A stretch of DNA of 64,000 bases from Halanaerobium hydrogeniformans (GTDB lineage Bacteria; Bacillota; Halanaerobiia; Halanaerobiales; Halanaerobiaceae), in contig NC_014654.1 in assembly GCF_000166415.1 (NCBI RefSeq), positions 1,426,001 to 1,490,000 on the forward strand. The letters are read 5' to 3'. The position numbers and the translations under genes were made by a program. Below, in pieces: positions 51,050-60,232 of the stretch. Every line of letters starts with the position of its first letter. Position 1 is the stretch's first letter. Below the pieces are notes generated by a model. The model was not told where the DNA came from. It saw nothing but the letters and a program-made list of their open reading frames with translations, and did not search any database.

Positions 51050-52846
51050 TTAAATTAAGTCTTTTAATTTTTTTAAATAGCGGCTAAATTTATCAACAGC
51101 ATTTTCTATCACCAGTGGTTTTTCCATATTTACGCCTGCATTTTTTAAGATATTTAAGGGATAATCACTGCCACCAGCCCTCAAAAAATCTAGGTATCTT
51201 TCTGCAGCTTCACCACCTTCATTTTTTATTTTTTCTGCCAGTGCGGTTGCTGCAGAGTAACCTGTTGCATATTTATAAACATAAAAATTATAATAGAAAT
51301 GCGGGATTCTGGCCCATTCGTAATCAAGTTTTTTATCAATTGCGAGTTGATCTCCAAAATATTTTTTGTTCAAATTATTATATTTTTGCTGCATACTTTG
51401 AGAAGTTAAACCCGCTCCTTTTTCTACCTCTTGATGAATTAATTTTTCAAATTCTGCAAACATTGTCTGTCTATAAACCGTTCCTCTAAAACCTTCTAAA
51501 AAATAATTTAATAAATAAAGTTTTTCTTCTCTACTTTCAGCATTATTTAACATGTAATCAACCAGTAAGTTTTCATTTAAAGTAGAGGCAACTTCAGCGA
51601 CAAAAATCTTATATTTAGAATAGATATAGGGTTGGTTTTTATTTGTATAATAGCTGTGCAGAGCATGTCCCATTTCATGAATTAAAGTAAATAGATTGCT
51701 TATATCTTTAGTATAATTCATGAGAATAAAAGGATGGACACCATAACAGCCGCTGGAATAGGCCCCTGATCTTTTACCCTTGTTTTCATAAACATCTATC
51801 CAGCCTGAATTAAAGGCTTTATCCACTATGGAAACATAATCTTCTCCAAGTGGTTGTAAAGCTTTTTTTATAATATCTTTAGATTCCTCATATTCAAATT
51901 TAAGGTCGATTTCTTTTATCAATGGAGTATATGTATCATAAATATGTAGTTCATCAAGTTCTAACATTTCTTTTTTTAGTTCCATATACTCATGTAGGGG
52001 GGCTAAGTTATCAGAGATACTGTTGATTAAATTATCATAAACATCAACACTGATATTGTCATCATCAAGTGAGGCTTCTAAAGAACTTTCATATTTTCTG
52101 GCCCTTGCATAAAAAATATCACCTTTGACACTACTGTCTAATACAGCTGCAAAGGTATTATCAAGCTTTTCATATTCGCCATGCATACCATTAAAAGCCT
52201 CTTTTCTAACTTCCCTATCCTCATTTTTTAAGAGATCGATATATCGACCGTGAGTTAGCCTTATTTCTTCTCCATTTTCATCTTCAATTAGCGGAAATTC
52301 TAGATCAGCATTGTTTAACATGCTAAAAATATTTTCAGAACTCTGGGTTACTTCTCCAGCCAGAGCTAAAATCTTTTCTTCATCAGCTGATAAATAATGA
52401 TCTTTCTGCCTCATTATATTATCAAAAAAATGTTCATAAAATGATAACTCCTCGTTTTCTTTAATATATTCTTTTAATTTTTCTTCTCCCAACTCAATTA
52501 TTGCAGGTAACATAAATGAGGTGGAATTATTCAAATTATTATAGGCAGTCATAGCCTTGTTTTTATAATTTTGATATTTCTCATTTTTAGTATTCTGATC
52601 ATATTTCATGTGAGCATAGGCATATAAACGTGAAGTTTTTTCCTCAACCTTTATAATTTCATTTAAAGCATTATAAAGCTTTTCTCCATCTTCACAAAAG
52701 TCATTTTTATAATTTTTTATTGCTTCAATTTTCTGCAACACTTTCTGCAGTTCTATTTCAAAGCTATTATCATCTGCATAAATATGATCTAAGTTCCATT
52801 TATATTGATCTGAAATCGAATTTCTATCTTTTAATTCCTTAGACAA
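51050..52846 (-). CDS. pepF: Oligoendopeptidase F (M3B family)
   Basis: 598 residues, full length. The zinc motif HEMGHALHS (HExxH) lies near residue 390, with the third ligand Glu in the following AEVASTLNE segment. The protein is mostly helical, with the family start NSISDQYKWNLDHIY. It degrades oligopeptides in the cytoplasm, complementing PepV. The start is a TTG with AGGAAG seven bases upstream, and the gene overlaps the end of ogt by 16 bases. Confidence 0.96.
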   Translation of the reverse strand: MSKELKDRNSISDQYKWNLDHIYADDNSFEIELQKVLQKIEAIKNYKNDFCEDGEKLYNALNEIIKVEEKTSRLYAYAHMKYDQNTKNEKYQNYKNKAMTAYNNLNNSTSFMLPAIIELGEEKLKEYIKENEELSFYEHFFDNIMRQKDHYLSADEEKILALAGEVTQSSENIFSMLNNADLEFPLIEDENGEEIRLTHGRYIDLLKNEDREVRKEAFNGMHGEYEKLDNTFAAVLDSSVKGDIFYARARKYESSLEASLDDDNISVDVYDNLINSISDNLAPLHEYMELKKEMLELDELHIYDTYTPLIKEIDLKFEYEESKDIIKKALQPLGEDYVSIVDKAFNSGWIDVYENKGKRSGAYSSGCYGVHPFILMNYTKDISNLFTLIHEMGHALHSYYTNKNQPYIYSKYKIFVAEVASTLNENLLVDYMLNNAESREEKLYLLNYFLEGFRGTVYRQTMFAEFEKLIHQEVEKGAGLTSQSMQQKYNNLNKKYFGDQLAIDKKLDYEWARIPHFYYNFYVYKYATGYSAATALAEKIKNEGGEAAERYLDFLRAGGSDYPLNILKNAGVNMEKPLVIENAVDKFSRYLKKLKDLI

Positions 52847-53370
52847 AAGTAATCTTCCTTTCTAAGCTTTTGAGTTTTTCTTTTTTCGTGCTCTAAAAGC
52901 CATTTTTTTCTCCAGATACCATCTGCATAACCATGTAAACTACCATCACTGGCTATTACTCTGTGACAGGGGATAATAATTGAAATGGGATTATTATTAT
53001 TAGCTTGGCCAACGGCTCTTGCTGCAGCCGGCTTATCAATAGCTTTTGCAAGCTCTAAATAAGACATAGTTTTAGCATAAGGGATTTTTTGTAAACAATT
53101 CCAAACCTTTAGTTGAAACTCACTCCCATTTAAGGATAAGGGTAAGTCAAATTCTCTTCTCTCACCCATAAAATACTGGTTAAGTTGATCAAAAATCATA
53201 TTATATATTTTTAGGACTTTTTTGTCCTGATAAAAGTTTTCTCTACAATTATTTTTAATTTCTCGAATCTTATCTTCAAAATCAATTCTAAGTAAAGCAG
53301 AATTATTGAATTTTATTTTCAAGATTCCTATTGGAGAAGGATAATATGTAAGATAATTCTTTTTTTCCAA
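52831..53370 (-). CDS. ogt: Methylated-DNA-protein-cysteine methyltransferase
   Basis: 179 residues from the TTG at 53370, where AGGGGTG lies six bases upstream; a GTG three codons earlier overlaps that site. The acceptor Cys is in IIPCHRVIASDG (about 140), the Arg finger in AARAVGQANNNNP, and the helix-turn-helix is normal. It removes methyl groups from O6 of guanine in a suicide reaction. The gene follows asnS by 44 bases. Confidence 0.95.
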   Translation of the reverse strand: MEKKNYLTYYPSPIGILKIKFNNSALLRIDFEDKIREIKNNCRENFYQDKKVLKIYNMIFDQLNQYFMGERREFDLPLSLNGSEFQLKVWNCLQKIPYAKTMSYLELAKAIDKPAAARAVGQANNNNPISIIIPCHRVIASDGSLHGYADGIWRKKWLLEHEKRKTQKLRKEDYFCLRN

Positions 53371-53414
53371 GCTATTCACCCCTAATCTTTTTTAGCGCAA
53401 AAATATTTTAGCTT

Positions 53415-54806
53415 CTAGAATTTTGCAGTACCAGGTGTCCTAGGGAAAGGTATTATATCTCGAATATTTTGCATACCTGATAAATACATTAAAAGCCTTT
53501 CAAATCCAAGTCCAAATCCTGAATGGGGTACTGTTCCGTATTTTCTGATCTCTAAAAACCACTGATATTCGTCCAGATCCATCTTTAGTTCCTGCATCCT
53601 GGACTTTAATTTTTCGTATCTTTCTTCTCTCTGGCTACCCCCGATGATTTCTCCTACTCCAGGAACAAGACAATCCACAGCAGCAACGGTTTTATTATCA
53701 TCATTTTGCCGCATATAAAAAGCTTTTATATCTTTAGGATAATCTTTAACCATAATTGGTTTTTTAAAGAATTTTTCTGTCAAAAACCTCTCATGTTCAG
53801 ACTGAAGATCAATTCCCCAGCTAACCGGATATTCAAAATCAACTCCGCTTTTTTCTAAAATATCAATAGCTTCTGTATATGTGATTTTAGCAAAATCAGC
53901 TTCAATGATATTGGCGATTATTTCTCTTCTCCCTTTATCGATCTGTTTGTTAAAAAAATCCATTTCTTCTGCTGCTTCATTAAGGGCAAAAGTAAAAAGT
54001 TTTTTAATAAAATCTTCGATTAAAACCATCATTTCATCTAAATTACAAAAAGCCATTTCTGGTTCTATCATCCAAAACTCTGAAGCATGACGTGATGTAT
54101 TAGACTTTTCGGCTCTAAAAGTAGGGCCAAAAGTATATACATCTCCTAAAGCAGAAGCCATTAATTCTGCTTCCAGCTGACCACTAACAGTTAAGCCGGT
54201 TTCTTTACCAAAAAAATCCTGGCTATAATCGATCTCTCCATTTTCAGCTTTTGCTAGTTTTTCAAAATCAAGAGTAGTAACCTTAAAAATTTCTCCGGCT
54301 CCTTCGGCATCACCTGATGTTATAATCGGAGTATGTATATATTTAAAATCTTTATTATAAAAATAATCATGGACAGCATATGACATTTTACTGCGGAATC
54401 TATTAACAACCCCAAAAGTATTTGTTCTTGCCCGCAGATGGGCGATCTCTCTTAAAAATTCAAAACTGTGTCTCTTTTTTTGGAGAATAAAATCTTCTGG
54501 AGCTTCACCAATTATATCGATTTTTTCGGCTTTCATCTCTAAATCCTGTTCTCTACCTTCAACTTTATCTATATAGCCCGTAACCTTTATGCTGGCCCCT
54601 CTATTTATATCATCTAGAGGAAATTCTGAAGGATTTAAAATAACAATTTGCAGATTATTCAAACAACTTCCATCATTAATTTCTATAAAGGCGATATTTT
54701 TAGAGACCCTTTTGGTTCTTACCCAGCCCATAACAATAACATCTTTATAGCTATCAATATTGTCTGCTAGAATATCTTTTATTTTTTTTCGTTGAAAATA
54801 ATTCAT
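53415..54806 (-). CDS. asnS: Asparaginyl-tRNA synthetase
   Basis: 463 residues. An N-terminal OB-fold anticodon-binding domain (about 17-110) is followed by the class II catalytic core: FRSKMSYAVHDYF in motif 1, TFRAEKSNTSRHASEFWMIEPE across motif 2 (split here for length), and GFGLGFERLLMYL in motif 3. The sequence around the active site (EPEMAF, no Asp-specific motif) supports Asn rather than Asp. It charges tRNA-Asn directly. The ATG follows AAGGAAG. No T-box is recognisable in the short upstream gap. Confidence 0.95.
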   Translation of the reverse strand: MNYFQRKKIKDILADNIDSYKDVIVMGWVRTKRVSKNIAFIEINDGSCLNNLQIVILNPSEFPLDDINRGASIKVTGYIDKVEGREQDLEMKAEKIDIIGEAPEDFILQKKRHSFEFLREIAHLRARTNTFGVVNRFRSKMSYAVHDYFYNKDFKYIHTPIITSGDAEGAGEIFKVTTLDFEKLAKAENGEIDYSQDFFGKETGLTVSGQLEAELMASALGDVYTFGPTFRAEKSNTSRHASEFWMIEPEMAFCNLDEMMVLIEDFIKKLFTFALNEAAEEMDFFNKQIDKGRREIIANIIEADFAKITYTEAIDILEKSGVDFEYPVSWGIDLQSEHERFLTEKFFKKPIMVKDYPKDIKAFYMRQNDDNKTVAAVDCLVPGVGEIIGGSQREERYEKLKSRMQELKMDLDEYQWFLEIRKYGTVPHSGFGLGFERLLMYLSGMQNIRDIIPFPRTPGTAKF

Positions 54807-54934
54807 CCAAAACTTCCTTTCCCTTGTCTAAATTATTTATATATATTTTGACTATTATATTATTTCTTGCAATCTCAACTAAATCCTTTAAAAAAATCAA
54901 ATGAATTTAATTTAATTTTAATCTCAAATTATAA

Positions 54935-54966
54935 AGTTTTAAAGAGCCCGGTTTTTATGCCGGGCT
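54935..54966 (-). terminator. Terminator after the desulforedoxin gene
   Basis: A perfect 7-pair GC-rich stem (AGCCCGG / CCGGGCT, 8-base loop) followed by CTTTAAAACTTT on the minus strand. The T run is weak. Confidence 0.65.
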
Positions 54967-54986
54967 GATTGATACATTTTTTATAC

Positions 54987-55112
54987 CTATTCTTCTTCTA
55001 ATGTCATGTCCTGTCCACAGCAGACGAGAGTCCCGCCGCCAACATCTTTTACTTCTACAACATTACCACAAACTTCACAATGATAAACTTCACCTTTTTT
55101 CTTTACAGCCAT
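54987..55112 (-). CDS. Desulforedoxin (stand-alone FeCys4 protein)
   Basis: A 41-residue frame too short for routine gene calls but complete: MAVKKKGEVYHCEVCG and a later GGGTLVCCGQDM. The four Cys (CxxC and an adjacent CC pair) are the exact ligand pattern of desulforedoxin and of the N-terminal domain of desulfoferrodoxin. GAGGAGG lies eight bases before the ATG, and it has its own promoter and terminator, so it is a real gene. The FeCys4 centre serves electron transfer, often in superoxide or peroxide defence of anaerobes. No superoxide reductase catalytic domain is attached or nearby. Confidence 0.9.
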   Translation of the reverse strand: MAVKKKGEVYHCEVCGNVVEVKDVGGGTLVCCGQDMTLEEE

Positions 55113-55159
55113 CTTAAAACCTCCTCTTTTATAAGATTTGACAAATAATAACTATTAAT

Positions 55160-55188
55160 ATTATAAAGCATCTGTCAAATTTTTTCAA
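55160..55188 (-). promoter_or_regulatory. Promoter for the desulforedoxin gene
   Basis: On the minus strand TTGAAA (55188-55183), a 17-base spacer and TATAAT (55165-55160), placed just beyond the lysC stop. Confidence 0.6.
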
Positions 55189-55193
55189 TAATA

Positions 55194-56417
55194 TTATTTA
55201 TTTACTCTGTCAAGAGAAAATTCTTCATGTAAAACATTTACTGCTTTGTCTGCTAAATCTTTTTTGATTAAACAAGAAATTTTGATTTCAGAAGTTGTAA
55301 TCATTTGAATATTAATTTGATCACGGCCTAAGGCAGAAAACATTCTTGCTGCAATACCAGGAGTAGACTGCATACCAGCTCCAACTATAGATATTTTTGC
55401 AACATCTCTATCTATATTATAATTATTAATTTTTAATTCTGGTTTTATTTTTTCTAAAACATTGACTGCTCTTTTTTCATGATCATTATTAATAGTAAAG
55501 GTAATATCATTTAAATTATCACGCTGCAGGTTCTGAATAATCATATCAACATTAACTCCTGCATCAGCTAGAGAATTAAATAATTTACCAGCTACTCCAG
55601 GTTGATCTGGTATTCTTTCTACAGTTATTTTTATTTCATTAATATCACTGGCCACTCCAACTACATTTTGTTTTCCTTCCATTTTGTCATCTCCTCTAAC
55701 AATTGTTCCTAATTTGTTATTGAAACTTGAAGCAATATATAATTTTAGACCATAATGATTTGCCAGTTCTACGGCTCTAGGATGGAGCACATTAGCACCT
55801 AAATTGGCAAGTTCAAGCATTTCTTCATAAGAAATATAATCTAATTTACTGGCATTTTTAACGATTCTAGGGTCAGCTGTATAAACACCATCAACATCAG
55901 AATAAATCTCACATCTATCAGCTTCTACGGCTGCAGCAACTGCAACTGTGGTGGTGTCTGAACCACCTCTACCAAGTGTTGTGAAATCATGATTATCATT
56001 TACACCTTGAAAACCGGCTACTATTACTATTTTGTTTTGTGCCAGTTCTTTAAGTAGTCTGCTGGTATCTATATCGGTTATTATTGCCTGGTTGTGTTTT
56101 TCATTTGTTTTGATCTTCATCTGGCTTCCAGTTAATGAAATTGCAGGATAACCATAAGAATGGATTGCCATTGTCAACAGAGCTATAGAAACCTGTTCTC
56201 CAGTTGTTAAAAGCATATCAACTTCACGAGGGTCTGGATCATCTGTAATCTGTCCCATTAAATCGATTAGCTTATCTGTTGTATCTCCCATTGCTGAAAC
56301 AACAACAATCATTTGATTGCCTTTTTTATATCCTTCAATTACTCTTTTTGCTACATTATCAATCAACTCTGGATTAGCAACAGAGCTGCCTCCATATTTT
56401 TGTACAATTAGTGACAC
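55194..56417 (-). CDS. lysC: Aspartate kinase
   Basis: 407 residues from the GTG at 56417, which has AAGGTG six bases upstream; the frame opens three codons earlier at a GTG without spacing. The kinase signature VQKYGGSSVAN lies at the N terminus, with VVVSAMGDTTDKL and GRGGSDTTTVAVAAA in the core. Two ACT domains fill about 265-405 and provide feedback control, probably by lysine and/or threonine. It catalyses the first step of the aspartate pathway. It is the last gene of the thrB-hom-lysC group, 31 bases after hom. Confidence 0.95.
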   Translation of the reverse strand: MSLIVQKYGGSSVANPELIDNVAKRVIEGYKKGNQMIVVVSAMGDTTDKLIDLMGQITDDPDPREVDMLLTTGEQVSIALLTMAIHSYGYPAISLTGSQMKIKTNEKHNQAIITDIDTSRLLKELAQNKIVIVAGFQGVNDNHDFTTLGRGGSDTTTVAVAAAVEADRCEIYSDVDGVYTADPRIVKNASKLDYISYEEMLELANLGANVLHPRAVELANHYGLKLYIASSFNNKLGTIVRGDDKMEGKQNVVGVASDINEIKITVERIPDQPGVAGKLFNSLADAGVNVDMIIQNLQRDNLNDITFTINNDHEKRAVNVLEKIKPELKINNYNIDRDVAKISIVGAGMQSTPGIAARMFSALGRDQINIQMITTSEIKISCLIKKDLADKAVNVLHEEFSLDRVNK

Positions 56418-56448
56418 ATCTTTCACCTTCCCTATTGTTCTAATAATT

Positions 56449-57735
56449 CTAAATAACTGTATCTTTAATAGGAATAATATTATTTATTGTTAATACACCT
56501 TTTAAAGATTCTATTTTTTTGATAATTTTCTCTAATTTATCTTCCCTGATTTTTTTAGTTATAATAATTACCGGCAGTAAAGGTGTTTCTGTTTTATTAT
56601 CTTTAAAAAATAATTCTGCCAGATCTTTTTCTGCAAAAATTTCTTTTATTTTATTTATTGTTTGATCATCTTTTTCTATTTGAATCCTAATATAAAATGA
56701 TTGCTCAAGATAAGCATGTAAATCAAATGTTGTTGTTTTTTCTAATGGATTAAGATCCATTTTTGTTTTATTTTCTTTAATAGTTTTTGCAGCTTCAATC
56801 AAATCAGAAATAACTGCATTTGCACTGGGATATTTGCCAGCCCCCATACCATCAAAGCTAAGTTTTTGTGAATACCGTGAATAAACTTCTATTCCATTAA
56901 AAACTCCATCAATTGATGCTAAATACTCTTCTTTCTCAACTAAATTTGGCCTTACTCCAATATTTATCTTGTTGTTTATATTTTTTATACTTGCTATCAG
57001 TTTAATTTTATAACCCAGTTCAGAAGCATAAATCAAATCATAACTTGTAATCCCTTTAATACCTTTACAGGGAATATCTTCAGGGTTTACCGAAATATCG
57101 AAAGCTAAATTCGCTAAAATGCAAATCTTATATAAAACATCATAACCTTCTAGATCTTCTTCTGGATCCTGTTCTGCATAACCCATTTCCTGTGCTTTTT
57201 GAATTGTTTCTTTCATACTGATAGTTTTTTCTTCCATAATCGAAAGAATATAATTTGTAGTACCATTTAAAATCGCATCTATTTCCTGGATATTATCTCC
57301 AGCTAGATGTTCTCTTATTGCTTTGATAATTGGAATCCCACCACCAACACTACCCTCAAAATAAATATGGGTATCATTATTTTCAGCTAAAGCCAGTAAT
57401 TGATTATAATGTTTAGCAATCAATAGTTTATTAGCTGTTATAACAATTTTATTCTTTTTTAAAGAATTCGTGATATATTGATAGGCAGCTTGTTCTCCCC
57501 CAATTAATTCTACAACAATATCTACTTCGGGGTCCATTAAAATTTTATTGAAATCATCAGTTAAAATAGATTTATCTTCAAGATTTTCTCTTTTTTTATT
57601 AAGATCTTTTATTAAAATATGTTTAAGCTTGATTTTTTCTTTAACTATATTTTCAATTTTATTTTTATTATTTTTTAATATTTCATAAAAGCCACTGCCT
57701 ACAGTTCCATAACCCAATAGGGCAATGTTAATCAT
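56449..57735 (-). CDS. hom: Homoserine dehydrogenase
   Basis: 428 residues. The NAD(P)-binding GYGTVGSGFYEIL lies at the N terminus, ANKLLIAKH at about 100, the substrate region GGGIPIIKAIREHLAGD and the catalytic Lys region GYAEQDPEEDLEGYD. A C-terminal ACT-like regulatory domain spans about 350-428. It reduces aspartate semialdehyde to homoserine. It lies three bases after thrB and feeds threonine and methionine synthesis. Confidence 0.96.
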   Translation of the reverse strand: MINIALLGYGTVGSGFYEILKNNKNKIENIVKEKIKLKHILIKDLNKKRENLEDKSILTDDFNKILMDPEVDIVVELIGGEQAAYQYITNSLKKNKIVITANKLLIAKHYNQLLALAENNDTHIYFEGSVGGGIPIIKAIREHLAGDNIQEIDAILNGTTNYILSIMEEKTISMKETIQKAQEMGYAEQDPEEDLEGYDVLYKICILANLAFDISVNPEDIPCKGIKGITSYDLIYASELGYKIKLIASIKNINNKINIGVRPNLVEKEEYLASIDGVFNGIEVYSRYSQKLSFDGMGAGKYPSANAVISDLIEAAKTIKENKTKMDLNPLEKTTTFDLHAYLEQSFYIRIQIEKDDQTINKIKEIFAEKDLAELFFKDNKTETPLLPVIIITKKIREDKLEKIIKKIESLKGVLTINNIIPIKDTVI

Positions 57736-57738
57736 ATA

Positions 57739-58659
57739 TTAGTGCCTCCCTTTTAAATACTCATATAAGTTATAATTACAGCCTTTTAAAATAAAACTAC
57801 TGCAATTAATATTTCTTGCTTTAAAAGGTTTTTTCATTTCTTCAGCTATTTTTTCAGTATTTTTATCAGCTACAGCAATTATAGTCGGTCCAGCTCCACT
57901 CAAAGCTGCCCCATATGCTCCCCATTCATAAGCTTTAGATAAAACTTGATCAAATTCTTCAATTAATTCTTTTCTGTAGGGCTGATGTATTTTATCTTCC
58001 ATTGCCTTTTTTAATAGTTGATATTCATTATTAATAAATGCTGCTGTAAATAAAGCAGTCCTACTTAAATTAAAGATCGCATCAGGATAAGTTATTTTAT
58101 CTGGCAAAACTGCCCGCAATTCTTTAGTTTTTAATTCGTAATCTGGAACAACTAAAACAAAAGAAATATTTTGACTTACATTTATTTTATAATAACTATA
58201 GTCCTCATTGCAATTATAATTTATTGTTAACCCACCAACTAAAGCAGGAACTACATTATCAGGATGTTTTTCAAGTAAAACTGCAAGTTTAATAAAATCT
58301 TTTTCTTCAATTACTTTTTCAGAAACAATAGCTGCTGCTGTAAGTCCACCAATAATTGCGGATGCACTACTACCTAAACCTCTTGCCAGGGGTGTTTGCA
58401 TAGTTTCAATAATTTCTACCCCAGAAGCTTTTTGATTAATAAAGTTAAAATAACTTTTATAAGCTAATGAGATTAAATCATTTGCCGGGTTGAGCTTTAA
58501 AACATGATCATTATTGCTCTTATCTATAACCTTTACCTTTATTAAATCATCTTTTCTTTTTTTTACTTTAAAATTATTAAAAAGATTTAGAGCCATTCCT
58601 ATTGTATCATAGCCTGGACCTAAATTAGCTGATGTAGCTGGTACTTTAAATTCATCCAT
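57739..58659 (-). CDS. thrB: Homoserine kinase
   Basis: 306 residues of the GHMP kinase family. The start PATSANLGPGYDTIGMALNL and the ATP-binding LARGLGSSASAIIGGLTAA are diagnostic, and the late GAALSGAGPTIIAVAD is the third GHMP motif. It phosphorylates homoserine for threonine synthesis. threonine synthase is not visible nearby. The gene is followed by hom within three bases and preceded by mtnA with a 21-base gap. Confidence 0.95.
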   Translation of the reverse strand: MDEFKVPATSANLGPGYDTIGMALNLFNNFKVKKRKDDLIKVKVIDKSNNDHVLKLNPANDLISLAYKSYFNFINQKASGVEIIETMQTPLARGLGSSASAIIGGLTAAAIVSEKVIEEKDFIKLAVLLEKHPDNVVPALVGGLTINYNCNEDYSYYKINVSQNISFVLVVPDYELKTKELRAVLPDKITYPDAIFNLSRTALFTAAFINNEYQLLKKAMEDKIHQPYRKELIEEFDQVLSKAYEWGAYGAALSGAGPTIIAVADKNTEKIAEEMKKPFKARNINCSSFILKGCNYNLYEYLKGRH

Positions 58660-58680
58660 TTTTATATTCCTCTCTAGAAA

Positions 58681-59724
58681 TTAATAAGCTTGAAATAATT
58701 TTGCAATAGATTTTTTCTTAGGATTTTTTACAATACCTTTTTCAGTTATAATAGCACTTATATTTTCTGCAGGAGTAACATCAAAGGCAGGATTATAGAC
58801 TTTAACATTATCTGGAGCAATCTGTACTCCTTCAATATGAGTTATTTCTTGACTATCTCTTGCTTCGATTTCGATCTGGCTGCCGCTTTCAAGTTTTCTA
58901 TCAATAGTGGATAATGGAGCAGCAACATAAAAAGGAACATTGAAATTCTTCGCCAGTTCAGAGAGCATAAATGTACCAATTTTATTTGCTGTATCACCAT
59001 TTGCTGCAATTCTATCTGCACCAGTAATGATATAGTCAATTTTAGCATCTCTAATTAAAGTAGCTGCTGTACTATCTGCAATTAAAGTAACATCTATCCC
59101 TTCTTCCATTAGTTCAAAGGCGGTTAGCCTGGCTCCCTGTAATCTTGGTCTTGTCTCATCGGCAAAAACCTTTATATTTTTATTACTAAAATGAGCTTCT
59201 CTGATGACCCCTAATGCAGTCCCATATTCAACCGTTGCCAGTGCACCTGCATTACAATGGGTTAAAATTACCGCATTATCTTTAATTAATGTATTACCGT
59301 TTTCTGCCATCTTTTTGTTAATTTTTCTGTCAGAATCAGCAATATTATCTGCCTTATTTTTTAAAATTGTTAAAAATTCATCTTTAGATTTATCTAAATT
59401 ATCTAAAGCTAGTTCTAAAAGCTGTTCAACCGCCCAGCTTAAATTAACGGCAGTAGGACGAGCAGCGATTAATTCTTCTGCCGCTTTTTTTAGTTCTTTT
59501 TTTAATTCTACTTTTTCCAGATCAGCAAATTCTAAAGCAGCAAGATAAAATCCATAAGCTGCTGCTGCTCCAATTGCTGGAGCACCTCTTACAACCATAT
59601 CAGAAATTGCAAACTCTGTATCCTGATAATTTTTACAACTGAAATATTCAATTTCACCAGGTAGTTTTCGTTGATCGAGTAATTTTAATTGTTCATCTTT
59701 AAAATACATAGTTTCATTTTTCAT
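58681..59724 (-). CDS. mtnA: Methylthioribose-1-phosphate isomerase
   Basis: 347 residues, normal for MtnA. Conserved regions are VVRGAPAIGAAAAYG, RPTAVNLSWAVEQL, LTHCNAGALATVEYGTALG (catalytic Cys), FADETRPRLQGARLTAFEL split, and IITGADRIAANGDTANKIGT with the catalytic Asp. It belongs to the methionine salvage route, or in anaerobes to related methylthioadenosine disposal routes. No other salvage gene is seen here, though the neighbouring genes make methionine precursors. It lies between dut and thrB on one probable transcript. Confidence 0.95.
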   Translation of the reverse strand: MKNETMYFKDEQLKLLDQRKLPGEIEYFSCKNYQDTEFAISDMVVRGAPAIGAAAAYGFYLAALEFADLEKVELKKELKKAAEELIAARPTAVNLSWAVEQLLELALDNLDKSKDEFLTILKNKADNIADSDRKINKKMAENGNTLIKDNAVILTHCNAGALATVEYGTALGVIREAHFSNKNIKVFADETRPRLQGARLTAFELMEEGIDVTLIADSTAATLIRDAKIDYIITGADRIAANGDTANKIGTFMLSELAKNFNVPFYVAAPLSTIDRKLESGSQIEIEARDSQEITHIEGVQIAPDNVKVYNPAFDVTPAENISAIITEKGIVKNPKKKSIAKLFQAY

Positions 59725-59744
59725 TATCCTGCCCTCCAGTTAGA

Positions 59745-60185
59745 TTATTTGCCTTTAACTCCTGTATGACCAAAGCCTCCTGAACCTCTATCGCTTTCTT
59801 CTAAATCATCAACAAGCTCCCACTCAATTAGATTAACTTTTTGAATTATTAACTGGGCGATTCTATCATTAAAATTTATTTTAAAATCTTCACTGCCGTG
59901 GTTAATTAATATTACTGCGACTTCTCCTCTATAACCGGAATCAATAACTCCATCTGCATTTAAAACAGTGATACCATGTTTTAATGCAAGTCCACTTCTT
60001 GGATAGACAAAAGCAGCATAACCTTTGGGAACCGCTATTTTTAATCCTGTTTTAATTAATTCATATTCACCACTTTTAATGATAACTTCTTCAGCAGCAT
60101 GAAGATCTAAACCTGCATCTTCTCCAAAATGTTGATATTCAGGTAATTTAACCTGATCATTAAGCTTTTCAACTTTGATATTCAT
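59745..60185 (-). CDS. dut: dUTP diphosphatase
   Basis: 146 residues, a trimeric-type dUTPase with its five motifs: EDAGLDLHA, PRSGLALKHGI, LNADGVIDSGYRGEV, RIAQLIIQ and the C-terminal RGSGGFGHTG. It hydrolyses dUTP to dUMP, keeping uracil out of DNA. The gene follows the SleB hydrolase by 47 bases and precedes mtnA by 20 bases. Confidence 0.97.
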   Translation of the reverse strand: MNIKVEKLNDQVKLPEYQHFGEDAGLDLHAAEEVIIKSGEYELIKTGLKIAVPKGYAAFVYPRSGLALKHGITVLNADGVIDSGYRGEVAVILINHGSEDFKINFNDRIAQLIIQKVNLIEWELVDDLEESDRGSGGFGHTGVKGK

Positions 60186-60232
60186 ATTATCATCCTCTCT
60201 GAGATTGTACAGTAAAATTTTATAGATGATAG

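Noticed and set aside
55113-55193. PerR-like operator in the desulforedoxin promoter (TTATAAT-type half site).
   Set aside because: Only one half site matches well; the second half has several mismatches, so it is likely just the -10 hexamer.
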